The notes below the pieces were generated by a model. It saw only the letters and a list, made by a program, of their open reading frames with translations, searched no databases and was not told where the DNA came from. A DNA stretch of 64,000 bases from contig JANSYN010000007.1 of assembly GCA_024742415.1 (NCBI GenBank), forward strand, positions 218,712 to 282,711, read 5' to 3'. Shown in pieces: positions 57,195-64,000 of the stretch (positions are counted from its first letter, which is position 1; each line of letters opens with the position of its first letter). Origin of the DNA: Gammaproteobacteria bacterium (GTDB lineage: Bacteria > Pseudomonadota > Gammaproteobacteria > Pseudomonadales > Halieaceae). A program made the position numbers and the translations under genes.

Positions 57195-58116
57195 TCATCT
57201 TGAAAGGGGGGCGCGCCAGGCTGGCACGCCGGTGCAAGTAACAGCCGCAAGGCAGGCGCGGCTCATCAGGGTTGTCAGGGCTGTTGCGCTCACCGTTGCG
57301 GGCGTGCTCAGCGCGCTAACCGCCCAGGCCAACCAGGACGCCTTAACCGCGTGTGTGGCCCTGGAGGGTAACCTGACACAGGGCGGTCTGGCCTGGGGCA
57401 AAGTAGAGCCCGGCAGCCAGGTGGTGCTGGGTGACGAACCCGTGGCCGTACTGCCCGACGGGCTCGTGCTGCTGGGATTCGGGCGCGATGCGCCTGCCAC
57501 CACGAAATTGCGTATTACCACTCCTACTGCCCAATGCAGCCAAACGCTGGCGATCAAGGCGCGCAAGTACCACATACAGCGTGTGGAGGGCGTGCCGCAG
57601 AAGACGGTGACGCCCTCAAAAGAGCATCAGGAGCGCATTGCCCGTGAGCGTGCATTGGTGGCCCGGGCGAAGGGCCAGCGCTTCGAGCGGCCGGACTGGC
57701 TGGCCGATGCGATCAACGGCTTCGAGTGGCCGGCGATCGGGCCGATCTCCGGGGTGTATGGCAGTCAGCGCTTCTACAACGGCAAGCCGGGCAGCCCGCA
57801 TTATGGTGTGGATGTCGCCATCCCTACTGGTTCCCCGGTAACCGCACCGTCCAGTGGCGTCGTCACGCTGGCCGAGCCCGACCTGTTTTTCTCCGGCGGC
57901 ACGATTATTCTCGATCACGGTTATGGCCTGTCCTCGTCGTTCCTGCACCTCAGTGAGGTCGCGGTTGAGGTTGGCCAGGTAGTGGCTACCGGCGATGTTA
58001 TCGGCGCGGTGGGCGCCTCGGGGCGGGCAACCGGGCCGCACCTTGACTGGCGCATGAGTTGGCAGGGCGAGCGCATTGACCCGCAACTGCTCGTGCCCCC
58101 GATGCCGGCCCCGTGA
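57187..58116 (+). CDS. M23 family (LytM) peptidase
   Basis: 309 residues from TTG 57187, overlapping the SDR stop by 8 bp; GTG 57232 is another possible start. A signal peptide follows (VVRAVALTVAGVLSALTAQA). The central region may be an SH3-like or beta domain; the C-terminal M23 domain has GVYGSQRFYNGKPGSPHYGVDVAI with the His-x8-Asp zinc pattern (HYGVD) and the second motif GPHLDWRMSW (H-x-H replaced by GPHLDW, where His is retained). It cuts peptidoglycan cross-links or acts as an amidase activator in the periplasm. Confidence 0.87.
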   Translation: MTSHLERGARQAGTPVQVTAARQARLIRVVRAVALTVAGVLSALTAQANQDALTACVALEGNLTQGGLAWGKVEPGSQVVLGDEPVAVLPDGLVLLGFGRDAPATTKLRITTPTAQCSQTLAIKARKYHIQRVEGVPQKTVTPSKEHQERIARERALVARAKGQRFERPDWLADAINGFEWPAIGPISGVYGSQRFYNGKPGSPHYGVDVAIPTGSPVTAPSSGVVTLAEPDLFFSGGTIILDHGYGLSSSFLHLSEVAVEVGQVVATGDVIGAVGASGRATGPHLDWRMSWQGERIDPQLLVPPMPAP

Positions 58117-58197
58117 GCCATCGAATGCACGCGCCCCGTGCCAAAGGCCGTAAAAAGCCCGTATAATGGCCGCCCGTGAAGGCGTCGCGAGACCGTA

Positions 58198-58383
58198 ATG
58201 ATCGACCAAAAATTACTCAGCATTCTGGTGTGTCCGGTAACCAAGGCCCCGGTGGAATACGACAAGGAAAAAAACGAGCTCGTGTGTAAGGCCAGCGGGC
58301 TGGCGTATCCTGTACGTGACGGCATTCCCGTGATGCTGGAAAGCGAAGCGCGCCTGCTCACAGCCGACGAAAAACTGGGCTAG
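58198..58383 (+). CDS. Trm112 family protein
   Basis: 61 residues, full family length. [24 protein letters not shown] carries one Cys pair position, and [22 protein letters not shown] is the conserved end. Trm112 proteins are small zinc-ribbon-like activators of methyltransferases; bacterial versions may lack part of the zinc site, and here only two Cys are present. The HIT gene follows after 10 bp. Confidence 0.9.
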   Translation: MIDQKLLSILVCPVTKAPVEYDKEKNELVCKASGLAYPVRDGIPVMLESEARLLTADEKLG

Positions 58384-58393
58384 GGGCGGCACG

Positions 58394-58741
58394 ATGTCTG
58401 ATACCGTTTTTGGCAAAATCATCAGTGGCGACATTCCCAGTGAGTTCCTCTACGAGGACGAGCACTGCATAGCCATCAATGACGTCAATCCCCAGGCACC
58501 GGTGCATGTGCTGGTCATTCCCAAAAAGGGCATCCCGCGCCTGGTGGATTCACAACTGGACGACCAGGCCCTGCTGGGTCACCTGATGTTGGTGGCGGGC
58601 AAGGTCGCGACGCAGCAGGGCGTGGGCGAGGCCTTTCGATTGATCGTCAATAACGGCGCAGGCGCCGGACAAACCGTATTTCACCTGCACCTGCACGTCA
58701 TCGGCGGGCGGGAATTTGCCGAAGGCCGCATGGCCGGTTGA
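58394..58741 (+). CDS. hinT: HIT family nucleotide hydrolase
   Basis: 115 residues. [20 protein letters not shown] at the start and the triad [10 protein letters not shown] near residues 98-107 identify a HINT-type phosphoramidase, which hydrolyses AMP-lysine and aminoacyl-adenylate. That activity fits the neighbour alaS, since HINT can clear aminoacyl-AMP. It lies 34 bp upstream of alaS. Confidence 0.93.
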   Translation: MSDTVFGKIISGDIPSEFLYEDEHCIAINDVNPQAPVHVLVIPKKGIPRLVDSQLDDQALLGHLMLVAGKVATQQGVGEAFRLIVNNGAGAGQTVFHLHLHVIGGREFAEGRMAG

Positions 58742-58775
58742 TCGCAACACCGCGAAACCACACACGAGACACACT

Positions 58776-61376
58776 ATGAAGACCGAAGAAATTCGCGAGG
58801 CCTTCCTGACCTACTTTGAACAGCAGGGGCATACCCGTGTTGCCAGCAGTTCGCTGGTGCCGGCCAATGACCCGAGCCTGCTGTTCACCAATGCGGGCAT
58901 GAATCAATTCAAGGATACGTTCCTGGGCACTGACCCGCGCAGCTACAGCCGCGCCACCAGCAGCCAGCGCTGTGTGCGTGCCGGTGGCAAACACAATGAC
59001 CTTGAAAACGTCGGGTACACAGCGCGCCACCACACCTTTTTTGAAATGCTGGGTAATTTCAGCTTCGGCGATTACTTCAAGCAGGACGCCATCCGATTCG
59101 CCTGGGAATTCCTCACCGACACTCTGGGTCTGCCGCCCGAACGCCTGTGGGTGACCTGCCATGTCTCCGACGATGAAGCCGAGGACATCTGGGTCAAGGA
59201 GATTGGGTTTCCGCGCGAGCGTATCTCGCGGTTGGACGAAGACAATTTCTGGCAGATGGGCGACACCGGCCCCTGTGGACCGTGTTCGGAAATCTTCTAC
59301 GACCACGGCGAGGGGGTTCCGGGCGGCCCGCCCGGTAGTCCCGACGACGACCTGGACCGCTACATCGAGATCTGGAACCTCGTCTTCATGCAGTACAACC
59401 GCGACAGCCAGGGCACCTTGCATCCACTGCCCAAGCCCTCGGTGGATACCGGTATGGGGCTGGAGCGCATTGCAGCGGTATTGCAGCAGGTGCACAGTAA
59501 CTACGAGATCGACCTCTTCCAGGCCCTCATCCAGGAGGCGGGTCGGGTGCTGAAGGTGAACGACCTGGCCGAGAAGTCACTGCGCGTGATCGCCGATCAC
59601 ATCCGCTCCTGTGCGTTTCTGATTGCCGATGGCGTGATGCCCGGCAACGAGGGTCGTGGCTATGTGCTGCGGCGCATCATTCGACGTGCCGTGCGTCACG
59701 GCAACAAGCTGGGCGCCACCGGCCCGTTCTTCTACAAACTGGTGCCGACGCTGGTGCACCAGATGGGCGAGGCCTTCCCCGAGATCGAGCGTAGCCAGGC
59801 GCAGGTTGAAAAGGCACTGCTGCTGGAAGAAGAGCAGTTCGCCAAGACACTCGACAACGGCATGCAGATTCTTGAAGAGGCACTGGCAGTGCTCAAGGGG
59901 AGTGAGATTCCCGGCGATGTGGTGTTCAAACTGTACGATACCTATGGCTTTCCACTGGATTTGACCAACGACATCGCACGTGAGCGCAACCTGACCCTGG
60001 ATATCGCAGGCTATGATGCAGCCATGGCGCAACAGCGCTCGCGCTCGCAGGAGAGCGGCAGCTTCAAAGTGGATTACACCGACGTGCTCACCCTGGAGGG
60101 CGCAACACAGTTCACCGGCTATGACAGCCTCGAAGGTGCGGGCACCGTGACCGCGATCCTGCGCGAGGGTGAGCAGGTCGATGCGCTGGCCGCTGATGAA
60201 AGCGGTATTGTCGTACTGAGCAGCACACCGTTTTATGCAGAATCCGGCGGACAGGTAGGTGATACCGGCTATCTCACCGGTAGCGGTGTGCAACTGGAAG
60301 TCAGCGATACGACGAAATCCGCCGAGCACCACCTGCATCATGTGACAGTACTGCAGGGCCAGGTGACCTGCGGCGATACGCTGCAGGCACAGGTTGATGG
60401 CTCCGTCCGACAGCGCACGCGCCTGAACCACAGCGCAACGCACCTGCTGCATGCGGCATTGCGCGAGGTGCTGGGTGAGCACGTGCAGCAGAAAGGCTCG
60501 CTGGTGGATTCCCAGCGCCTGCGCTTTGATTTTTCCCATCCCGAGGCGATCTCCCGTGAGCAGCTGAAGGCGATTGAAAACCGCGTCAATGAGCAGGTGC
60601 GCGCCAACACCGCGGTGCAGACGCAGGTGATGTCGATGGACGACGCCGTGGCCGCGGGCGCAATGGCGCTTTTTGGCGAAAAGTACGGCGAGGAAGTGCG
60701 CGTACTGTCGATGGGTGAGAATAACTTTTCGGTGGAACTGTGCGGTGGCACCCACGTGCGCCGCACCGGCGATATCGGCGTGCTGCGCATCACCGCCGAA
60801 TCCGGCGTGGCTGCTGGCGTGCGGCGCATAGAGGGTGTAACGGGCGCAGCGGCGCTGGCGCTGTTTGATGCCAGGGAGCAGTGTCTGGCCGAGGTCTGCG
60901 AACTGGTCAAGGGCAACACTGACAACGTCGCCACCAAAGTCGCCGCGTTGCGCACGGAAAATCGCGAGCTGGAAAAACAAATCACCCAACTCAAGCAAAA
61001 GCTGGCAACCGCAGCCGGTGGCGACCTTACCGCTGACGCCGTCGAGGTGCAGGGCGTGAAAGTGCTGGCTGCCCATGTCGAGGGTGCGGACGCCAAAACG
61101 CTGCGCGACACCATGGACCAATGCAAAAACAAGCTCGGCAGCGCGGTGATCCTGCTCGCCGCAGTGAACGATGACAAAATCGCCCTGACTGCCGGCGTCA
61201 CCGGCGACCTGACCGACCGCCTGAAGGCCGGCGACCTCATGCGTGAGATCGCCCAGCGCCTGGGCGGCAAGGGCGGTGGCCGCCCGGACATGGCCCAGGG
61301 CGGCGGCTCTGACGTGCAGGCACTGCCCGAGGTTCTCAAGAGCGTGCCTGACTGGGTCACCGCGCAGCTGGGTTGA
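58776..61376 (+). CDS. alaS: Alanyl-tRNA synthetase
   Basis: 866 residues from ATG 58776; the longer in-frame start at 58716 lies inside hinT. Class II motifs: [21 protein letters not shown] (motif 2 region), and [12 protein letters not shown] (motif 3). The editing domain has [14 protein letters not shown] (HxxxH) and [13 protein letters not shown] (C-x3-H). The C-terminal DHHA1 domain ends [14 protein letters not shown]. It charges tRNA-Ala and edits Ser and Gly. The order alaS, lysC, csrA, tRNA-Ser is conserved in gammaproteobacteria. Confidence 0.97.
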   Translation: MKTEEIREAFLTYFEQQGHTRVASSSLVPANDPSLLFTNAGMNQFKDTFLGTDPRSYSRATSSQRCVRAGGKHNDLENVGYTARHHTFFEMLGNFSFGDYFKQDAIRFAWEFLTDTLGLPPERLWVTCHVSDDEAEDIWVKEIGFPRERISRLDEDNFWQMGDTGPCGPCSEIFYDHGEGVPGGPPGSPDDDLDRYIEIWNLVFMQYNRDSQGTLHPLPKPSVDTGMGLERIAAVLQQVHSNYEIDLFQALIQEAGRVLKVNDLAEKSLRVIADHIRSCAFLIADGVMPGNEGRGYVLRRIIRRAVRHGNKLGATGPFFYKLVPTLVHQMGEAFPEIERSQAQVEKALLLEEEQFAKTLDNGMQILEEALAVLKGSEIPGDVVFKLYDTYGFPLDLTNDIARERNLTLDIAGYDAAMAQQRSRSQESGSFKVDYTDVLTLEGATQFTGYDSLEGAGTVTAILREGEQVDALAADESGIVVLSSTPFYAESGGQVGDTGYLTGSGVQLEVSDTTKSAEHHLHHVTVLQGQVTCGDTLQAQVDGSVRQRTRLNHSATHLLHAALREVLGEHVQQKGSLVDSQRLRFDFSHPEAISREQLKAIENRVNEQVRANTAVQTQVMSMDDAVAAGAMALFGEKYGEEVRVLSMGENNFSVELCGGTHVRRTGDIGVLRITAESGVAAGVRRIEGVTGAAALALFDAREQCLAEVCELVKGNTDNVATKVAALRTENRELEKQITQLKQKLATAAGGDLTADAVEVQGVKVLAAHVEGADAKTLRDTMDQCKNKLGSAVILLAAVNDDKIALTAGVTGDLTDRLKAGDLMREIAQRLGGKGGGRPDMAQGGGSDVQALPEVLKSVPDWVTAQLG

Positions 61377-61510
61377 ACGCCGGCAAGGGTAGCGGGCCGG
61401 GCCCGTCGTTCGGGAATTTCTGTGAGTTCGTAACGCTCACCTTGCTATAAATCGCACCGGTTTTAGTGTTTAATGGCGCCCTTTTTTAAGTAGTCCAACC
61501 CGTTACTGAT

Positions 61511-62752
61511 ATGAGCCTGATCGTACAAAAATTTGGCGGTACCTCCGTTGGTGATATCGCGCGCATCGAGCAGGTGGCTGACAAAGTCGCCCGCTTCCGC
61601 GCCGATGGGCACGACATCGTCGTGGTGGTCTCGGCCATGTCGGGTGAGACCAACCGCCTGATTGCACTGGCACAGGATATCCAGGAGCGGCCGGACCCAC
61701 GCGAGATGGACGTTCTGGTCTCTACCGGTGAGCAGGTCACCACGGCGCTGCTGTCGATGGCGCTGATCAAGCGCGGCGTCAAGGCGCGCTCCTACAACGG
61801 CAGCCAGGTAAAAATCCTCACCGATAACGCACATACCAAGGCACGCATCCGCGAAATTGATGACGCCAACATGCGCCGCGACCTTGCCCAGGGCAGCGTG
61901 GTGGTGGTGGCCGGTTTCCAGGGCGTGGATGAGAACGGCAACATCACCACGCTTGGTCGCGGTGGCTCCGACACCACCGCAGTAGCGCTCGCCGCCGCGC
62001 TCAAGGCAGACGAGTGCCAGATCTATACCGATGTCGATGGCGTCTATACCACCGATCCGCGCGTCGTAGACGGCGCCCGTCGCCTGGAGAAGATCACCTT
62101 CGAAGAGATGCTGGAAATGGCCAGCATGGGGTCCAAGGTGCTGCAGATTCGCGCGGTGGAATTTGCCGGCAAGTACAACGTGCCGCTGCGGGTGTTGCAC
62201 AGCTTCGAGGAAGGCCCGGGCACATTGATCACAATGGAGGACGACGGCGTTATGGAAATGCCAACGATTGCCGGAATCGCGTTTAACCGTGACGAGGCGA
62301 AACTCACCATCGCGGGCGTGCCCGATACACCTGGCGTGGCGTACAAGATTCTCGGCCCTGTGGGTGAGGCCAATATCGAAGTCGATGTGATCGTGCAGAA
62401 CGTCTCGCACGACAATACCGCAGACTTCACTTTCACCGTGAGCCGCTCTGATCTGCCGCGCGCGGAAGAAGTACTGCGCAGCGTGTGTGAGAAGCTCGGT
62501 GCGCGCGAAGTCACCAGCAACAACAAGATCGCGAAGGTCTCTGTGGTGGGCGTAGGTATGCGCTCCCATGCGGGGGTTGCCAGCCAGATGTTTGCGGCCC
62601 TGGGCGAAGAGAACATCAATATCCTTATGATCACGACCTCTGAGATCAAGATATCGGTGATCATTGAAGAGCGTTTTCTTGAGCTCGCGGTGCGAACTTT
62701 GCATTCCTCATTTGGTCTAGAGAAGGACCCCAGCAAAGAAGGCTCAGCCTGA
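61511..62752 (+). CDS. lysC: Aspartate kinase, monofunctional
   Basis: 413 residues. The kinase opens with LIVQKFGGTSVGD (KFGGTSV) and has GRGGSDTTAVALAAALKADECQIYTDVDGVYTTDPR. Two ACT domains follow from about residue 265 (ITMEDDGVMEMPTIAGIAFN, then KVSVVGVGMRSHAGVASQMFAAL), which provide lysine/threonine feedback. It makes aspartyl phosphate for lysine, threonine and methionine. The 134-bp gap after alaS contains an AT-rich TATAAAT patch near 61447 that may be a promoter. Confidence 0.97.
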   Translation: MSLIVQKFGGTSVGDIARIEQVADKVARFRADGHDIVVVVSAMSGETNRLIALAQDIQERPDPREMDVLVSTGEQVTTALLSMALIKRGVKARSYNGSQVKILTDNAHTKARIREIDDANMRRDLAQGSVVVVAGFQGVDENGNITTLGRGGSDTTAVALAAALKADECQIYTDVDGVYTTDPRVVDGARRLEKITFEEMLEMASMGSKVLQIRAVEFAGKYNVPLRVLHSFEEGPGTLITMEDDGVMEMPTIAGIAFNRDEAKLTIAGVPDTPGVAYKILGPVGEANIEVDVIVQNVSHDNTADFTFTVSRSDLPRAEEVLRSVCEKLGAREVTSNNKIAKVSVVGVGMRSHAGVASQMFAALGEENINILMITTSEIKISVIIEERFLELAVRTLHSSFGLEKDPSKEGSA

Positions 62753-62768
62753 TTTGTGAATAGTTGCC

Positions 62769-62806
62769 ATGCCCCTGGCAGCTTTGTGGCTGTTTCCAGG
62801 GGGCAT
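62769..62806 (+). terminator. Long imperfect hairpin between lysC and csrA
   Basis: ATGCCCCTGG (62769-62778) and CCAGGGGGCAT (62796-62806) pair, with an inner CAGC/GCTG stem, 16 bp after the lysC stop. There is no T-run. It could be a Rho-independent-like pause, a processing site, or part of the csrA leader. Confidence 0.5.
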
Positions 62807-62851
62807 AGTTGATACAATATTAACCATTACTAGCATAAAAAAAGCCAGGGT

Positions 62852-62919
62852 CGGGCCAGGAAGGTCCGGTAAATATCTGTCGTGTGTGGGTAGGGTCACG
62901 CTACAGACACGATATTGGA
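62852..62919 (+). promoter_or_regulatory. csrA leader with GGA-in-loop hairpin, candidate autoregulatory sites
   Basis: GGGCC AGGAA GGTCC (62854-62868) folds with GGA in a five-base loop, the classical CsrA target shape. A second GGA lies in the ribosome site TTGGAG (62915-62920) of csrA, and TCGTGT (62880-62885) pairs with ACACGA (62907-62912) in between. CsrA of other gammaproteobacteria represses its own translation through such sites. Confidence 0.5.
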
Positions 62920-62929
62920 GTGAAGATAC

Positions 62930-63127
62930 ATGCTTATATTAACCCGCAGAGTGGGGGAGTCCCTCATGGTGGGAGACGAGATTACCGTGACCGTATTGGG
63001 AGTGAAGGGCAATCAAGTCAGGATCGGCGTCGACGCACCACGCGACGTTGCCGTGCACCGCGAAGAAATCTACAGCCGCATTCAGGACGACGGCGAAGGA
63101 GCGAACGACGAGGCCCCGCCCAGCTAG
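62930..63127 (+). CDS. csrA: Carbon storage regulator CsrA/RsmA
   Basis: 65 residues. [27 protein letters not shown] starts with the invariant RNA-binding face (Leu4, Arg6, Arg7), and [21 protein letters not shown] contains Arg44-equivalent and the Glu/Ile end. Dimers bind GGA motifs in mRNA leaders and control biofilm, carbon flux and secondary traits. Short acidic C-terminal tail ([13 protein letters not shown]). Confidence 0.97.
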   Translation: MLILTRRVGESLMVGDEITVTVLGVKGNQVRIGVDAPRDVAVHREEIYSRIQDDGEGANDEAPPS

Positions 63128-63261
63128 CATCGGGCACCAATGAAAACCGCGCAAAGCTTTGATTCTGCAGTCGTTGTGGTATTATGCCGCCGCTGCAGTT
63201 AAGGGGTTTTGCGTGCTTTTTGCCGGCGCTCACAGAAAATTCCGATGCGGTAAACCTCAAC

Positions 63262-63352
63262 GGAGAGCTGGCCGAGTGGCTGAAGGCGCACCCCTGCTAA
63301 GGGTGTATACGTTAATAGCGTATCGAGGGTTCGAATCCCTCGCTCTCCGCCA
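63262..63352 (+). tRNA. tRNA-Ser(GCU)
   Basis: 91 nt including encoded CCA. Acceptor GGAGAGC pairs with GCTCTCC. The anticodon loop CTGCTAA carries GCT, which reads AGC/AGU. A long variable arm (GTGTATACGTTAATAGCGTATC) and T-arm GAGGGTTCGAATCCCTC are typical of class II serine tRNA. A decayed insertion sequence end lies 7 bp downstream. Confidence 0.96.
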
Positions 63353-63358
63353 TATCTA

Positions 63359-63703
63359 GGCTCTACCCCATTAACGGGGGATGGCATTCATATTCACCCG
63401 ATTGATAATGCCATCCCACCCGCAGTGGGTCAGCACCCTCAACCGATAACTCTCAAAGTTCCTGAACCCGTGGGCTCGCCTCGAGATCATTTCCATCTTG
63501 TTGTGGAAGCCCTCGGTGATGCCGTTCGTTTTGCTGAAGCGCCACATCGCCACTATGGGCTCCATCCAGCTGGTCAGCGTCGTTGCCAGAGTCCGTAATG
63601 GACTGTCCCGCAACTGCCCAAGCAACTCAAGATACTGTGGCAATTTGGCCCTCGCGCGACGGGCTGTGACGGTTTGCGGATTACCCTCGTGACTCCACAG
63701 CAC
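63359..63703 (-). mobile_element. Remnant of an ISL3-family insertion sequence
   Basis: GGCTCTACCCCATTAACGGG at 63359-63378 looks like an ISL3-type terminal inverted repeat (starts GGCTCT). The transposase 3' end begins 12 bp inside. Only about 340 bp of the element remain, and the 5' part of the transposase and the other terminus are missing. The 8 bases next to the end (CATATCTA) are one half of a possible target duplication. Confidence 0.7.
63371..63703 (-). pseudogene. ISL3 family transposase, C-terminal fragment
   Basis: 110 codons remain of about 400. The segment WMEPIVAMWRFSKTNGITEGFHNKMEMISRRAHGFRNFESYRLRV is the end of the DDE domain with the catalytic Glu in GITEGFHNK, and HCGWDGIINR is the family's usual terminus. 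The first 15 codons (LWSHEGNPQTV) do not look like transposase and come from the junction with the neighbouring HTH remnant. It cannot be active. Confidence 0.85.
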
Positions 63704-63868
63704 AAGTCATTTTACGAAGCTTTGGGCAAACGTATTGCCCAGCTACGCAAAGCGCAGGGGCTTACTCAAACCCAAGTCGGTGACGTGCTGGGCATCTCAC
63801 AGAAGACACTGGCTCACTACGAAGGGGGGAAGCTCAGAATGCCCATGGCCCTACTGAATTATAGGTAG
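63689..63868 (+). pseudogene. XRE-type HTH protein, truncated
   Basis: About 59 codons from GTG 63689: FYEALGKRIAQLRKAQGLTQTQVGDVLGISQKTLAHYEGGKLRMPMALL, then the frame ends at NYR-stop. Intact relatives continue with PVLA and a second helix set, so the gene is cut by a frameshift or deletion. It is divergent from the transposase remnant and overlaps it by about 15 bp. The remaining 63869-64000 shows nothing I can support. Confidence 0.65.
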
Positions 63869-64000
63869 GATAAAAGAGGTGTTGTGAGTAAATTTTCTGC
63901 GCTAGCTTAGTTGCTGAGTCTTAAATCCTCGCGAAAAGTTAGCCTATTCTTCTGAAATGGTGCCCGCATCGGTGAGCTTGCAATTCATGTTCGTCCATCC

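Noticed and set aside
59577..61121. 514-codon antisense ORF inside alaS
   Set aside because: It is a GC-rich shadow frame opposite a fully conserved gene; its residue composition (His/Gln/Leu-rich) fits no family. Similar antisense frames inside the duplicated lipoprotein (32009-33295), lysC (61463-62704) and the FAD oxidoreductase (38347-39501) were rejected for the same reason.
63262..63378. Phage-type attachment site at tRNA-Ser
   Set aside because: No duplicated tRNA 3' end and no integrase are visible. The neighbouring mobile DNA is an ISL3 end, which does not use tRNA attachment sites.

Overview
The window is about 60% GC chromosomal DNA. The order trm112-like, hinT, alaS, lysC, csrA, tRNA-Ser(GCU) at the right end, together with greB, gcvP and marine-type TonB-dependent receptors, points to a gammaproteobacterium, most likely a marine member of the Halieaceae/Cellvibrionales group. 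That placement is inferred from gene content and style, not from a search.

Layout. 1-4 kb: the 5' two-thirds or so of a very large DUF11-type surface protein on the minus strand, starting at a TTG codon below a nine-copy 23-bp tandem repeat. 4-13.8 kb: small stand-alone genes (DUF3089 hydrolase, DUF6122 membrane protein, DUF3365 haem protein, VOC protein, SDR, EEP phosphatase, DUF202, MliC, MAPEG, lipoproteins). 12.6-25.6 kb: an accessory metabolic block with three sulfotransferase-fold proteins, two DUF1214 proteins, SDRs, an F420-type LLM oxidoreductase, a CrtI-like flavoprotein, an APH-fold phosphotransferase and a zinc alcohol dehydrogenase, with a TetR regulator in the middle. Such sets are seen in bacteria that handle steroids, terpenoids or other lipids, but the substrate cannot be read from sequence. 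25.6-28.1 kb: a Spy-like protein, phhB, a Ddn-like F420-type protein and small secreted proteins.

27.5-34.5 kb holds the most interesting system. Heptamers resembling the PhoB half-site CTGTCAT recur with exact 11-bp spacing in front of a small secreted protein (27777) and in front of a 1013-aa TonB-dependent receptor (28473). In both places a -10-like hexamer follows after exactly 10 nt. The receptor is followed, 65 bp downstream, by a 941-aa lipoprotein made of two near-identical 440-residue halves of a family otherwise familiar from secreted Bacteroidota proteins. The simplest reading is a phosphate-starvation outer-membrane uptake or scavenging unit.

36.7-43.9 kb: an ECF sigma/ChrR pair with a TGATCC-N17-TATAAT promoter, and opposite it the FAD oxidoreductase, DUF1365 and cyclopropane-synthase-like trio, then folE, DUF2878 and an exported protein. 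This is the known singlet-oxygen/membrane-lipid stress regulon arrangement. 43.9-55.7 kb: an old-yellow-enzyme homologue, an ICMT-like methyltransferase, gcvP, a class C serine hydrolase, a 727-aa lipoprotein hydrolase, a 20-copy hexanucleotide repeat, and a Fur-box-preceded FecA-like receptor. 55.8-64 kb: housekeeping genes, tRNA-Ser, and a decayed ISL3-type insertion sequence end with a truncated HTH gene.
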